A stretch of 41,238 nucleotides of DNA from a virus, in the IMG/VR virus record IMGVR_UViG_3300032205_000009, positions 1-41,238 of that record; one strand, written 5' to 3'. The notes below the pieces were generated by a model that saw nothing but the letters and a program-made list of their open reading frames with translations, was not told the DNA's origin and did not search any database. This document shows, in pieces, positions 8,140-15,038 of this stretch. Positions within the stretch are counted from its first letter, which is position 1, and the number at the start of each line of letters is the position of its first letter. Made by a program: the position numbers and the translations under genes.

Positions 8140-8581
8140 GTACCCGCGTTCGCCTCCCTCGTTCGGGTGGTCTTGCCGGGGCTGATCGCACCAGCCCCGG
8201 CCCAGCCTCCCAGCGAGCCTGCTGTCCTTCCCCTTCACCCGCTATCCGTCCGCACCGTCGAGCCCACCATCCGCCGCGCCGTCCTGCGTGCCCATCCGAC
8301 GCTCCACCCGCCCTACCTCCCTCTCAGCCGTTAGCCCATCCACCCTTCCCCCTTCCCCGACTGTCTCTGGGCAGCCCAGCCCTCGGACTGAGCCACCCAC
8401 AAACACCCGCCCACCAGCCAGCCGACCTACGCTCCCTCCTGCCCCCCGGTCCTCCGGCTCTCCTTGGCCCCAGCCAACCTGCCACCCAGCGATCCGTTCT
8501 TCCATCGATCGAGCCAGCCCGCCATCCCCGCCAACTTGCCGACTCGCCGTCCAGCCAGCCGCCTCCCCGGCCGTCCGCTCG
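8140..8581. other. Strand-skewed C-rich spacer with a G-quadruplex motif
   Basis: About 440 bp without a credible gene. The plus strand is strongly pyrimidine-rich, built of degenerate CCAGCC/CCACCC units with few G. On the minus strand this gives many GG/GGG runs, including four G-tracts of three or more at 8335-8358 separated by 2-5 nt, a canonical G4 motif. ORFs in it are low-complexity Pro/Ser or Gly repeats without ribosome-binding sites. It lies upstream of the integrase and downstream of the 219-aa gene. Confidence 0.6.
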
Positions 8582-9241
8582 TCACCACTTGATCGGGACA
8601 GGCTCCGAGAACGCCTCGACCGAGAAGCGCCCCGCGCCGAAGGTTGTGTTGTCGCCGATGCCTTTCACCAGGCCGGCTCTGTTGACGATCACCAGCACAT
8701 CACCGGGCCGGATCAACTCCGGGGCCAGGATCTGCAGGTGGAAGGAGGCACGCCAGCCGGGGTTCAGGATCGGCCGGCGGCGCGGCCCGAAGCGTCCGTT
8801 CGCATAGCGAGCGATCCGCACGTCGATCTCGTCCCAGGTTTTCACCCCGAACGAGACGTGGTCTTCGGCGAGGCTGAACGACTCCGCGATGAACGGTCCG
8901 GCGCTACGCCGCCCGGTCTTCGACGGGTCGGGCGAGTAGCGTCCAGCTGCGACCATCGCCTTCGTCATCTGGGTGGCCGGGAAGGCGAGCGTGCCATCGT
9001 CGACTCTCCAGACGAGGGATTCGTAGTCGGTTTCCTTGCGCGCGCGCGAGCCGGGTGCGGAGCTCTCGCGTAGCTCCCAGTTGTCCATGTCGGGCCGGGA
9101 GAAGAAGTACGGCTTGACCCCGGCGATCTCGATGTCGAGCGCGTATGGGAGCTCGAAGTCTCCGAACAGCTCGGCGGGTCCCAGCGCGGTGGTCGCGCTG
9201 CCTACGAGCACTTTCTTGGTGCGTTTCGTCGTGGTTGCCAT
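8582..9241 (-). CDS. Conserved phage protein of unknown function (219 aa)
   Basis: Soluble protein with an N-terminal Lys-rich tip, FPATQMTKAMVAAGRY in the middle, then RRRPILNPGW, and a C-terminal block with VNRAGLVKGIGD and FGAGRFSVEAF. This arrangement (A..AGR..., RRP...W, AG...GIGD, G+F.V) is what I remember of a widespread phage family of unknown function. The glycine-rich GIGD/GAGRF end is reminiscent of RAMP/Cas7-like folds, which is only a speculation. It is transcribed alone, with GAAGGAG about 13 nt before the ATG and AAGG closer. It lies between the integrase and the recombination operon. Confidence 0.75.
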   Translation of the reverse strand: MATTTKRTKKVLVGSATTALGPAELFGDFELPYALDIEIAGVKPYFFSRPDMDNWELRESSAPGSRARKETDYESLVWRVDDGTLAFPATQMTKAMVAAGRYSPDPSKTGRRSAGPFIAESFSLAEDHVSFGVKTWDEIDVRIARYANGRFGPRRRPILNPGWRASFHLQILAPELIRPGDVLVIVNRAGLVKGIGDNTTFGAGRFSVEAFSEPVPIKW

Positions 9242-9555
9242 CCTTGGATTGCTCCTTCTGTTTTGAGGTGCGGTGTGTCCTTCCCTTGATAGGTAGGCCG
9301 GTCGGGCAAGCGCGGCGGACGCGCGGCCTATGGAGCCGAGACTTCACCTCACCAGCCGTCCCACTGCTTGCGTTCTTCCGCCCCCACTCGCCTGGGCCGC
9401 TCGCACGCGCGGTGCCTGTCTGTCTGGTCCGCTGTCGGCGCGAGTGCCCCGGCTCACCGCTGCCGGTAGTGCTCACCTATGCTTACGGTGCCCCCGGCGA
9501 AAGAAACTGGTGTGTGACACTCACTCGGGTTTTCAATGGGGGCAACCTTTCTAAA
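9242..9555. other. Intergenic spacer, no gene seen
   Basis: About 314 bp between two leftward genes. It must hold the promoter of the 219-aa gene and possibly the terminator of the recombination operon. I see an inverted repeat TGCCCCC/GGGGGCA (about 9490 and 9537) enclosing GTGTGTGACAC, and TAGGCC/GGCCTA near 9293 and 9324. None is a convincing promoter or terminator. Confidence 0.4.
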
Positions 9556-9708
9556 TCACCTGGCCTTTCTGGGCGGCGGCTCGACGTTGCGCTTGTAGCC
9601 GTCCCACTCCTCGAAGAGGTTCATCCGCTTCTCGCGCCAGAACCGTCGTTGTTGGGCGCGTGAGCGCAGCGCGCGGAGTGCGAGGCGCTGTTCGTACGAG
9701 AGGCCCAT
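9556..9708 (-). CDS. Small basic protein (50 aa)
   Basis: Arg-rich helical peptide (SYEQRLALRALRSRAQQRRF, then MNLFEEWDGYKRNVE). The ATG overlaps the preceding stop by 4 nt. Last gene of the recombination operon. Function unknown; the charge suggests nucleic-acid contact. Confidence 0.6.
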   Translation of the reverse strand: MGLSYEQRLALRALRSRAQQRRFWREKRMNLFEEWDGYKRNVEPPPRKAR

Positions 9709-9884
9709 CACTGCTCGACCTCGCAGCGGCAGTGCCCGTCGAGCGCGGGAGGCCAGCCGCATTCGGCGCAGACCTCGATCTGGTGCGGCGGACCACACTG
9801 TGGGCAGTCGATGAGCACGGCGTCCGGGTGGCGTTCGCGCCATGCCTCTTTCAGCGAGAGCATGTCCCCGAGGCTTTCGGTCAT
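9708..9884 (-). CDS. Zinc-ribbon microprotein (58 aa)
   Basis: Contains CPQCG, CAECG and a terminal CRCE, a likely treble-cysteine zinc site. ATG overlaps the stop of the VRR-NUC gene (ATGA). Function unknown; one of several CxxC microproteins of this phage. Confidence 0.65.
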   Translation of the reverse strand: MTESLGDMLSLKEAWRERHPDAVLIDCPQCGPPHQIEVCAECGWPPALDGHCRCEVEQ

Positions 9885-10309
9885 GCCGTCTTCACCATCT
9901 GGGCGATCTCGCGTGCGTGGGTGATGTCGCCGTTGCAGGCGATCGTCAGTCGTGCGAGCTGGATCGGCGTGACGGCGCAGCGCAGGGTGGCGGTGATCCG
10001 GTCGAGGTCGCGGTCGGTCCAGCAGTACACCTCGCAGCCGGCGGAGGCGAGGCGGTCGAGCCAGCCCTGCTGGTTGACGTCCGGCTTGTTCGGCGCGATC
10101 TTGAGCTCGGCGTAGAGGAGGCGCTCGCGCACCAGGGTGAGGTCGGGGAAGCCTTTGCCGTCGGCGCCGACCGGGGTGCGCCACTGTGTCTTGCCGTCGC
10201 GCGGGACGGGGAGGCGGTGGAAGCGTGCGACCGTCCAGCCGTATTCGTGCGCGAGCTTGATCACATGCTTCGAGAACTCGGCCTCGGTGCGGAACAGCTT
10301 CTCGGTCAC
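9881..10309 (-). CDS. VRR-NUC domain nuclease (142 aa)
   Basis: PD-(D/E)XK-fold nuclease of the VRR-NUC type, a family linked to Holliday-junction or flap cleavage in phages. Visible core: GFPDLTLVRERLLYAELK (Asp, then Glu-x-Lys) and downstream NQQGWLDRLASAGCEVYCW. This length is normal for stand-alone phage versions, with a C-terminal helical tail added. GTG start overlaps the preceding stop (GTGA). Its operon also encodes a RecB-like exonuclease and an HNH protein, indicating a recombination/DNA-processing unit. Confidence 0.9.
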   Translation of the reverse strand: MTEKLFRTEAEFSKHVIKLAHEYGWTVARFHRLPVPRDGKTQWRTPVGADGKGFPDLTLVRERLLYAELKIAPNKPDVNQQGWLDRLASAGCEVYCWTDRDLDRITATLRCAVTPIQLARLTIACNGDITHAREIAQMVKTA

Positions 10310-10578
10310 GGCAGCGCCCCCTGGTCGCGTAGCCAGTTCTCGTACTCGGCGTTCAGCTCGTCGCAGCGGCGCTGCGCGCGCGCCTCCGCGCTGTAGCCGC
10401 CTCCGCCGCGGCCGGGGTACTCCTCGACGACGTGGTAGCCGACGAGCCGGTCGTGCACGTACCAGATCTCCGGCGCCGGTCGTTCGCGGCTGCGGGAACT
10501 GGTCACGCCGTTCGAGCCGGAGATCGGCCAGCCGGTGACCGAGCCCACTGAGTAGCGGGGGAGCACGGGCTCGCTCAC
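10306..10578 (-). CDS. Hypothetical protein (90 aa)
   Basis: The centre (PEIWYVHDRLVGYHVVEEY) looks like a small beta unit; the C-terminus (AEARAQRRCDELNAEYENWL) is helical. GTG at 10578 overlaps the preceding stop (GTGA); an ATG six codons upstream would overlap more. Not recognised. Confidence 0.6.
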   Translation of the reverse strand: MSEPVLPRYSVGSVTGWPISGSNGVTSSRSRERPAPEIWYVHDRLVGYHVVEEYPGRGGGGYSAEARAQRRCDELNAEYENWLRDQGALP

Positions 10579-10754
10579 TTCTCCACCTTCAAACATTCAT
10601 GGCGCTGCAGATCCGCCGGCAGCGGCTTCTCGCAGTCGAGCATCGTCAGCACCGGCTGTCCGAACGCGGCCCACCAGCGCACGGTGGCGCAGTCGGCCAG
10701 GTGGGCCTGCACCTTGCCGTCGGGGAGCTCGACGAGCGCGTAGTCGCGGCTCAT
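10575..10754 (-). CDS. Hypothetical protein (59 aa)
   Basis: Begins MSRDYALVELPDGKVQAHL and ends RHECLKVEK. Overlaps its upstream neighbour by 4 nt (ATGA) and its downstream one by 4 nt (GTGA), so it fits the operon exactly. Not recognised. Confidence 0.65.
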   Translation of the reverse strand: MSRDYALVELPDGKVQAHLADCATVRWWAAFGQPVLTMLDCEKPLPADLQRHECLKVEK

Positions 10755-11431
10755 CCGCCGACCCCTCTGATCGCGTCGAGGAAGCGCTGCCCGTCCTGCA
10801 GGCAGTACGTCATCGACGGGACGAGCGTGTAGTACCGAGCCCCCGAGTCGCCGCCGACGCCGAGCAGCACGCCGATCTCACCGACCAGCGTGTCGAGCAC
10901 GTTCGCGCCGTCCTCCACCGTTTCGTCCGGCACTCGGACAGTCCACGTCTTGCGATTAGAGCGACGACGCCCCACCGGAGGAGCAGCGGGACGTCGTCGC
11001 TGTTGCTGCCCACAAAACGGGCAGTGTTCCGACCCCTGGGGGCCAGGAGCTCGCGCCGCGAGCGTTTCAGGGGTCGGAGGCTGGGGCTCAAGCGGACCGA
11101 CGGGGTGGTAGTGGATCGTGTTGCCTTCGGAGAGCACGTCGCACCACTGGAACGTGTTGTCGGCGATTGCCCAGCGGATCGCCGCCCGGTGACCGCCCAC
11201 CATGCCGGTGATGTCGTTGTGACACTCGACGCAGAGCCCGGTCAGGTTGCCGACGACGGCGCCGTGCAGCTCCACCCACGGGTAGTCGCCGTTCAGCTGC
11301 GAGCGGCGCACGATGTGATGCGCGTGCTCGGCGATCCGGTGGCACTGCGGGTTCGAGCAGTACGGGCCGACCGTGTACTTCGGTCCCTGGTGGCCCTTCA
11401 GATCCCAGGTGTCTGTCGCCGGCAGCGTCAC
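10751..11431 (-). CDS. HNH endonuclease-like protein (226 aa)
   Basis: Metal-dependent nuclease domain in residues about 20-80: CSNPQCH, AHHIVRRS (catalytic His), then NLTGLCVECHND with the Asn, second Cys pair and final His of an HNH zinc-finger. A CPFCG half-ribbon and a basic Arg-rich linker follow near residue 137. The C-terminal 70 residues are unrecognised. GTG overlaps the preceding stop (GTGA). Position in the recombination operon, far from the terminase, favours a role in DNA metabolism rather than packaging, but both are known for phage HNH proteins. It shows no sign of a homing insertion. Confidence 0.85.
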   Translation of the reverse strand: MTLPATDTWDLKGHQGPKYTVGPYCSNPQCHRIAEHAHHIVRRSQLNGDYPWVELHGAVVGNLTGLCVECHNDITGMVGGHRAAIRWAIADNTFQWCDVLSEGNTIHYHPVGPLEPQPPTPETLAARAPGPQGSEHCPFCGQQQRRRPAAPPVGRRRSNRKTWTVRVPDETVEDGANVLDTLVGEIGVLLGVGGDSGARYYTLVPSMTYCLQDGQRFLDAIRGVGG

Positions 11432-11826
11432 AGGCGTCCCTGCCAGAGCGCCTGGGGGCGCGCGTGGTTGATCCCACGGTGGGCTTGGCGGTAGAGGCCG
11501 GTGTTGTAGGCGACACCGTTGCTGCCGAGCCGCCGCATCACCGGCCCGAGCACGCGCTTCTCGCGCACCACCATCTCACCGACGGCGTCCCAGACATCAT
11601 CGCCCGTGAACGGCTCGCCCGAGAGCGCCGAGGTTCGTGCCAACTGGCAGGCGACCTCGTACAGCACCTCGGAGGAGATCGGGGAGTGCTCGGCCACCTG
11701 ACGCATCGCCTCGTCGCGCAGCACACGGCCATGCGCGCGGCCTTCGAGGCGGTGGTCGAGTTCGAAGTCGAAGCCGTATTGCGTGTACTGGTCGAGGTCG
11801 AGCCCGCTCACCAGCGGTTCCTCCAC
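11428..11826 (-). CDS. Winged-helix-like hypothetical protein (132 aa)
   Basis: The C-terminal half (GDDVWDAVGEMV, VLGPVMRRLG, then HARPQALW) follows a pattern I associate with small actinophage proteins of helix-turn-helix type; this is from memory and tentative. GTG start; it overlaps the upstream membrane peptide gene by 19 nt and the HNH gene by 4 nt. Confidence 0.6.
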   Translation of the reverse strand: MEEPLVSGLDLDQYTQYGFDFELDHRLEGRAHGRVLRDEAMRQVAEHSPISSEVLYEVACQLARTSALSGEPFTGDDVWDAVGEMVVREKRVLGPVMRRLGSNGVAYNTGLYRQAHRGINHARPQALWQGRL

Positions 11827-11900
11827 GTTTCCAGCGCCCAGTCGCAGATGATCAGGAAGATCAGCACCCAGGCGACGATGGCGGCGATCGCGTAGACCAT
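11808..11900 (-). CDS. Single-pass membrane microprotein (30 aa)
   Basis: A peptide that is almost all one transmembrane helix (AIAAIVAWVLIFLIICDWAL) with a basic C-terminal tip. Its ATG sits in TGATG with the exonuclease stop and has GGGAGGAG in front. The good ribosome-binding site and coupling support it as real. An unexpected membrane peptide in a nuclease operon; function unknown. Confidence 0.6.
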   Translation of the reverse strand: MVYAIAAIVAWVLIFLIICDWALETWRNRW

Positions 11901-12805
11901 CACTCCTCCCACGCCGGACATGTCGGTCGGAAGCCGCAGAAGTCGCAGGCCCACGTATGCCACCTGCCGTGCGTCGGCCAGGGGTCGTCGGGGCCGTAGA
12001 TGTCCATGTACAGGTTCGCCTCGGCCTCGATCGCGCGCATCTGCTCGCGCATTTGGGCGCGCTCGATCGGCGTCGGCTGCACCAGCAGCGCCTCAGACTC
12101 CAGTGGCGTCACGATCGTTGGCGTGCCTGTCGTGTACGTCTCGTCGCGGTTAAACGTGCTCGTCGCAGACAGCGAGTGGAACTCGACCGGCTTGCGCTTC
12201 GCCTCTCCGTACACGGCGGCTTGGATCCGCCACGATTCCTTCGGCTTCATTTGCTTGCGCTTGCCGGTCTTCAGGTCGATCACGCTCGCCTCGCGTTCCA
12301 CGTCGAAGCGCCCGACCACTGGCAGTGCGAGCCCTAGGTCGATCTCCACCATCGTCTCGACGGCGAGCGGCTGGATCCGCTCGGCAACCTTGTGCTGGTA
12401 GGCGGCGAGGATTACCTTGCCGCGGTTGCGCGTTTCCTCCGGACCGGTGTCCCAGACGATCTCGGCGTTCGCCTTCTCCTGCTCGTCGACCAGCACGCGG
12501 ATGAAGCCTTCGTCCATGTACCAGTTGAGGAGTTCGGCGAGCGGTAGGTCTTCGTGCGACTCGATCTTCTGGCTGAAGTTGAGTTCGATCCCGGCGTGCA
12601 CGGCGGTGCCCATCACGGGCGCTTCGGCGGGACGCTCGCGGCGGCCCTTGATGTAGCGCTGCTGCCACTGGTACGGGCAGCGTCGGAACATGTCGAACGA
12701 CGACGGGCTCCAGTGGTCGATCGGCAGCGTGCCCGGTTCGAGCGCGTCGAACTGCTGCTCGATCAGCTCGCGGGGCGGGGCGTACATCGAGAGGTCCAGC
12801 GTCAC
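11900..12805 (-). CDS. RecB/Cas4-like PD-(D/E)XK exonuclease (301 aa)
   Basis: Single-strand or double-strand exonuclease of the PDDEXK_1 superfamily, probably providing ends for recombination. It has SPSSFDMFRRCPYQW (first Cys), MGTAVHAGIE, then catalytic VGRFDVE and VIDLKTGKR (Asp...Asp-x-Lys), the QAAVYG helix, and a C-terminal WACDFCGFRPTC cluster. The four cysteines are placed as in Fe-S-containing AddB/Cas4-type nucleases. GTG at 12805 is chosen because it overlaps the preceding stop (GTGA); the longer frame has no support. A paired annealing protein would be expected nearby; the 160-aa gene at 13319 is the best positional candidate. Confidence 0.9.
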   Translation of the reverse strand: MTLDLSMYAPPRELIEQQFDALEPGTLPIDHWSPSSFDMFRRCPYQWQQRYIKGRRERPAEAPVMGTAVHAGIELNFSQKIESHEDLPLAELLNWYMDEGFIRVLVDEQEKANAEIVWDTGPEETRNRGKVILAAYQHKVAERIQPLAVETMVEIDLGLALPVVGRFDVEREASVIDLKTGKRKQMKPKESWRIQAAVYGEAKRKPVEFHSLSATSTFNRDETYTTGTPTIVTPLESEALLVQPTPIERAQMREQMRAIEAEANLYMDIYGPDDPWPTHGRWHTWACDFCGFRPTCPAWEE

Positions 12806-13161
12806 CGGTAATCCACCCCGTCGACCGTCGGGCCGCGGGTCTTCGCCGCCTCCCAGATCGTCTCCTCGCCTGAGACCGGGAGCATGTGCACGTAGATGTC
12901 CCATTCGGGCGGGCCCTCGCGGGAGCGCCGATAGGCGCCGAGCGGGAAGTCCCAGGACGGCTTCGCGCCGACGGGCCGGTACGGGAGCCCCTTCAGCCCG
13001 AGCAGCCACTCCGCGAGCTCCGGATTCTGCGTGATCACGAAGACGTGGTGCTCGCGCATCCGGAAGACCTTCCCGTCCATCGCCTTGATCCGATCGAGGA
13101 ACTCGGCGGCGGTCGGGAGCGCTGCGTCGGCCGGCGAAGGAACGTGCTCGCTCACGCTCAC
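12802..13161 (-). CDS. Hypothetical protein (119 aa)
   Basis: Predicted soluble alpha/beta protein with MDGKVFRMREHHVFVITQ and PEWDIYVHMLP. GTG start overlaps the upstream stop. Not recognised; operon position suggests a DNA-metabolism accessory. Confidence 0.65.
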   Translation of the reverse strand: MSVSEHVPSPADAALPTAAEFLDRIKAMDGKVFRMREHHVFVITQNPELAEWLLGLKGLPYRPVGAKPSWDFPLGAYRRSREGPPEWDIYVHMLPVSGEETIWEAAKTRGPTVDGVDYR

Positions 13162-13319
13162 CCGTGCTCCTCGGCCTCGGCGAGCACCTCGCGCAGCAGA
13201 TCGAGCGTGATCGTCAGATCGCCCCGCTCGATGCCTCGCGGCAACGACTCGGCCAGAGGTTGGAGGTAGGCGATGGTGCGTTCGACGGCGCCGATCTGGT
13301 GGGGGGCCAGGGCGAGCAT
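13158..13319 (-). CDS. Small helical protein (53 aa)
   Basis: MLALAPHQIGAVERTIAYLQ then a second helix ending LAEAEEHG. ATG at 13319 lies in TGATG with the preceding stop, preferred over an in-frame start 18 codons upstream inside the neighbour. Not recognised. Confidence 0.6.
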   Translation of the reverse strand: MLALAPHQIGAVERTIAYLQPLAESLPRGIERGDLTITLDLLREVLAEAEEHG

Positions 13320-13801
13320 CAGTACGGGATGTCGTCGGCTTCCTGTGACGGCGATGGGGTTGAGGTCAGCCATTCCGCCCAGGCGTGCGCGATCCGCTTC
13401 TGCGCCTCGAACGTGCGCTGGTTCTCGGGCATCAGCGGCATCGTCTCGACGGCCAGCTTCGCCCCGACCGAGAGCGCGATCCTCCAGGCCGTCTGCGGGT
13501 CGGTAGGTCGCTGCGTCTCGGTCACGACCGGGATCTGCGGCTGTTTTTCCGCGAGCGACCCGGCCTGCTCGTAGTAGCGGTTCATGTAGAACGTTCCCGG
13601 CTGGTGCGGGTTCGCGTTGCCCTGCTTCTCGGTGAAGTCGATCAGTGCGAGCGAGCCGATCAGGCGCGCAGCCTCGTTGGCCTTCTCCTCGATCTTCGTG
13701 TCGAGGCGCTTGACGCGCTCGTCGTCGGTCGAGATCCGGTACCAGCCGGTGCCGGCGTCCTGCTCCACCTTGGTGATGCGTGCCTCGATTGAGGGCATCA
13801 T
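13319..13801 (-). CDS. Hypothetical recombination-operon protein (160 aa)
   Basis: N-terminal SIEARITKVEQ, then long charged helices (DERVKRLDTKIEEKANEAAR), IDFTEKQG, and FYMNRYYEQAGSL. Two ATG codons in tandem overlap the preceding stop, with AAGGAGG just upstream. Place beside a RecB-like exonuclease suggests a DNA-binding or annealing partner, but no RecT, Redbeta or OB signature is obvious to me. Confidence 0.6.
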   Translation of the reverse strand: MMPSIEARITKVEQDAGTGWYRISTDDERVKRLDTKIEEKANEAARLIGSLALIDFTEKQGNANPHQPGTFYMNRYYEQAGSLAEKQPQIPVVTETQRPTDPQTAWRIALSVGAKLAVETMPLMPENQRTFEAQKRIAHAWAEWLTSTPSPSQEADDIPY

Positions 13802-13992
13802 TCGTCCTCCTTGTCGCCAGTCAGGAGAAACCCCGGAGTCACGCGCAGGAAGGAGGCGAGGCCGCGCAGCGGCTCGCCGAGGTACGGCTCAGCCTCGTCC
13901 GCCTCCCAGCGCTGGATCGTGCGCGAGGTGACGTGGACCGCTCTCGCGATCTCCTGTTGTGAGTAGCCCTGGCCGATCCGGAGTTTTCTCAT
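13798..13992 (-). CDS. XRE-family helix-turn-helix regulator (64 aa)
   Basis: A Cro/CI-type HTH_3 domain: MRKLRIGQGYSQQEIARAVHV, TSRTIQRWEADEAEP and a short C-terminal tail. The size fits a Cro-like or minimal repressor. ATG at 13992 is chosen because the domain begins there. It heads the recombination operon, facing a PAS-HTH gene across a control region that carries a CCGTTT/AAACGG palindrome 23-42 bp upstream and repeated CACGACAA boxes. It is the best candidate for the lysogeny repressor or its antagonist. Confidence 0.85.
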   Translation of the reverse strand: MRKLRIGQGYSQQEIARAVHVTSRTIQRWEADEAEPYLGEPLRGLASFLRVTPGFLLTGDKEDE

Positions 13993-14014
13993 TCTCTGTC
14001 CTAAATGCCCGTCG

Positions 14015-14137
14015 CCGTTTTCGGTGCGAAACGGCTTGGTTTGCCTGCAATTCACAGGGAAAACTCCAGCACAGAGCAGCACGACAAGTAAACGACATCT
14101 GCACGACAACTTCTTAACAAAGCGTCGTTTTACATTC
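14015..14137. promoter_or_regulatory. Divergent control region with operator-like repeats
   Basis: More AT-rich than its surroundings. It holds an inverted repeat CCGTTT-N8-AAACGG (14015-14034), two direct GCACGACAA copies (14079-14087 and 14101-14109), AACGACAT (14091-14098), and an inverted relative GTCGTTTTA (about 14124-14132). These repeats are likely operators for the XRE or PAS-HTH protein. I could not fix a leftward promoter with confidence. Confidence 0.5.
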
Positions 14138-14380
14138 CTTTCCCAAGTCTCAACTCTCACCTCTACGGGTTACAACTTGCGTCCCGTGAGGGGGAGGAGA
14201 AGGGGGCGGATCGAGCTCCCGGTGGTGCCCCGTGGGCCCGGTCAACGCCCCCCAGCCCCAGCCGCAGGGGCGCGCAGACAAACTGGTAGGCCATGACCTT
14301 CTCACCGTCGATGTCAGGAGGCAAGGTCCGCCGGCCTGCGGTTCAGCGGAAAGAGCGGGGAAATGTTCGAGGGGTCGTAC

Positions 14381-14410
14381 TTGACCCTGGTCGTGCGGTC
14401 GGAGTACCGT
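14381..14410 (+). promoter_or_regulatory. Weak rightward promoter candidate
   Basis: TTGACC (14381-14386), 18-bp spacer, TACCGT (14405-14410), about 25 bp before the PAS-HTH start. The rest of 14138-14435 is G+C-rich and shows no gene with a ribosome-binding site; one ORF at 14293-14502 overlaps the PAS gene and looks spurious. Confidence 0.3.
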
Positions 14411-14435
14411 TTCCTACATCGGCAGGCGTGACCCG

Positions 14436-14996
14436 ATGCTGTTCACCCTTGAGCAGTTCTTCAAGCTCAACTTCCGGGTCGGGATCGTCGAGGCTGACGT
14501 GAACGACCCGCACGTCGCGCTGACCGTGAACGACAACCTGTGCAGGTTCTTCGACCGCAGTCGCGAGGAGTTGATGAGGCCGGGGATCTTCGCGAGCATC
14601 TCCGACCCCGACGATCTGGAGCGCGAGGAGCCGATGATGCGTGCCCTGCTCGGGGGGGAGCGCGACAACTACGGGCTCGTCAAGCGCTACACACGCCCCG
14701 ACGGCGAAACCATTCGGGGGTATGTGAACGTTGAACTGATACGTGACGAGGGTGGCGATCCGGCAAAGACGGTCGGCATGGTCGTCGAGGTGAGAGACCT
14801 CGATGATCTGCGCGATCTGCTACTGCAGCGTCAGCTGCTCGCGCAGGCGCTCGTCGAGGCCGACACGAAGCTCGCGCTCGCGGCGCTGCGGATCACCGAG
14901 GAGGAGCACGTCACCCGGCGCAAGCTCGCGCACGACCTCGGCGTCGGGATCTCCACCGTGCAGGGCTGGATCGACCGTGGGCGTCGCCTGAGATAG
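14436..14996 (+). CDS. PAS-domain helix-turn-helix regulator (186 aa)
   Basis: Residues about 10-115 form a PAS fold: FFKLNFRVGIVEAD, LTVNDNLCRFFDRSREEL, then FASISDPDDLEREEPMMRAL, YTRPDGETIRGYVNVELI and GMVVEVRD. A helical linker (118-150) leads to a C-terminal HTH, RRKLAHDLGVGISTVQGWIDRG. PAS domains sense small molecules, redox state or light and are rare in phage regulators. No cofactor residue can be assigned. It faces the XRE gene and precedes a second HTH protein, so I infer a sensory input into early control. No strong Shine-Dalgarno is visible at the ATG. Confidence 0.8.
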   Translation: MLFTLEQFFKLNFRVGIVEADVNDPHVALTVNDNLCRFFDRSREELMRPGIFASISDPDDLEREEPMMRALLGGERDNYGLVKRYTRPDGETIRGYVNVELIRDEGGDPAKTVGMVVEVRDLDDLRDLLLQRQLLAQALVEADTKLALAALRITEEEHVTRRKLAHDLGVGISTVQGWIDRGRRLR

Positions 14997-15038
14997 CATC
15001 CGGCCCAACCAGGAGCCCGTGCCTGCGAGCGGAGGACC

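Noticed and set aside
8288-9073. 261-aa plus-strand frame in the skewed spacer
   Set aside because: Pro/Ser/Thr low complexity continuing into the antisense of the 219-aa gene; no ribosome-binding site.
14293-14502. 69-aa plus-strand ORF before the PAS-HTH gene
   Set aside because: Overlaps the PAS gene start, Ser-rich from frame shift, and no ribosome-binding site.
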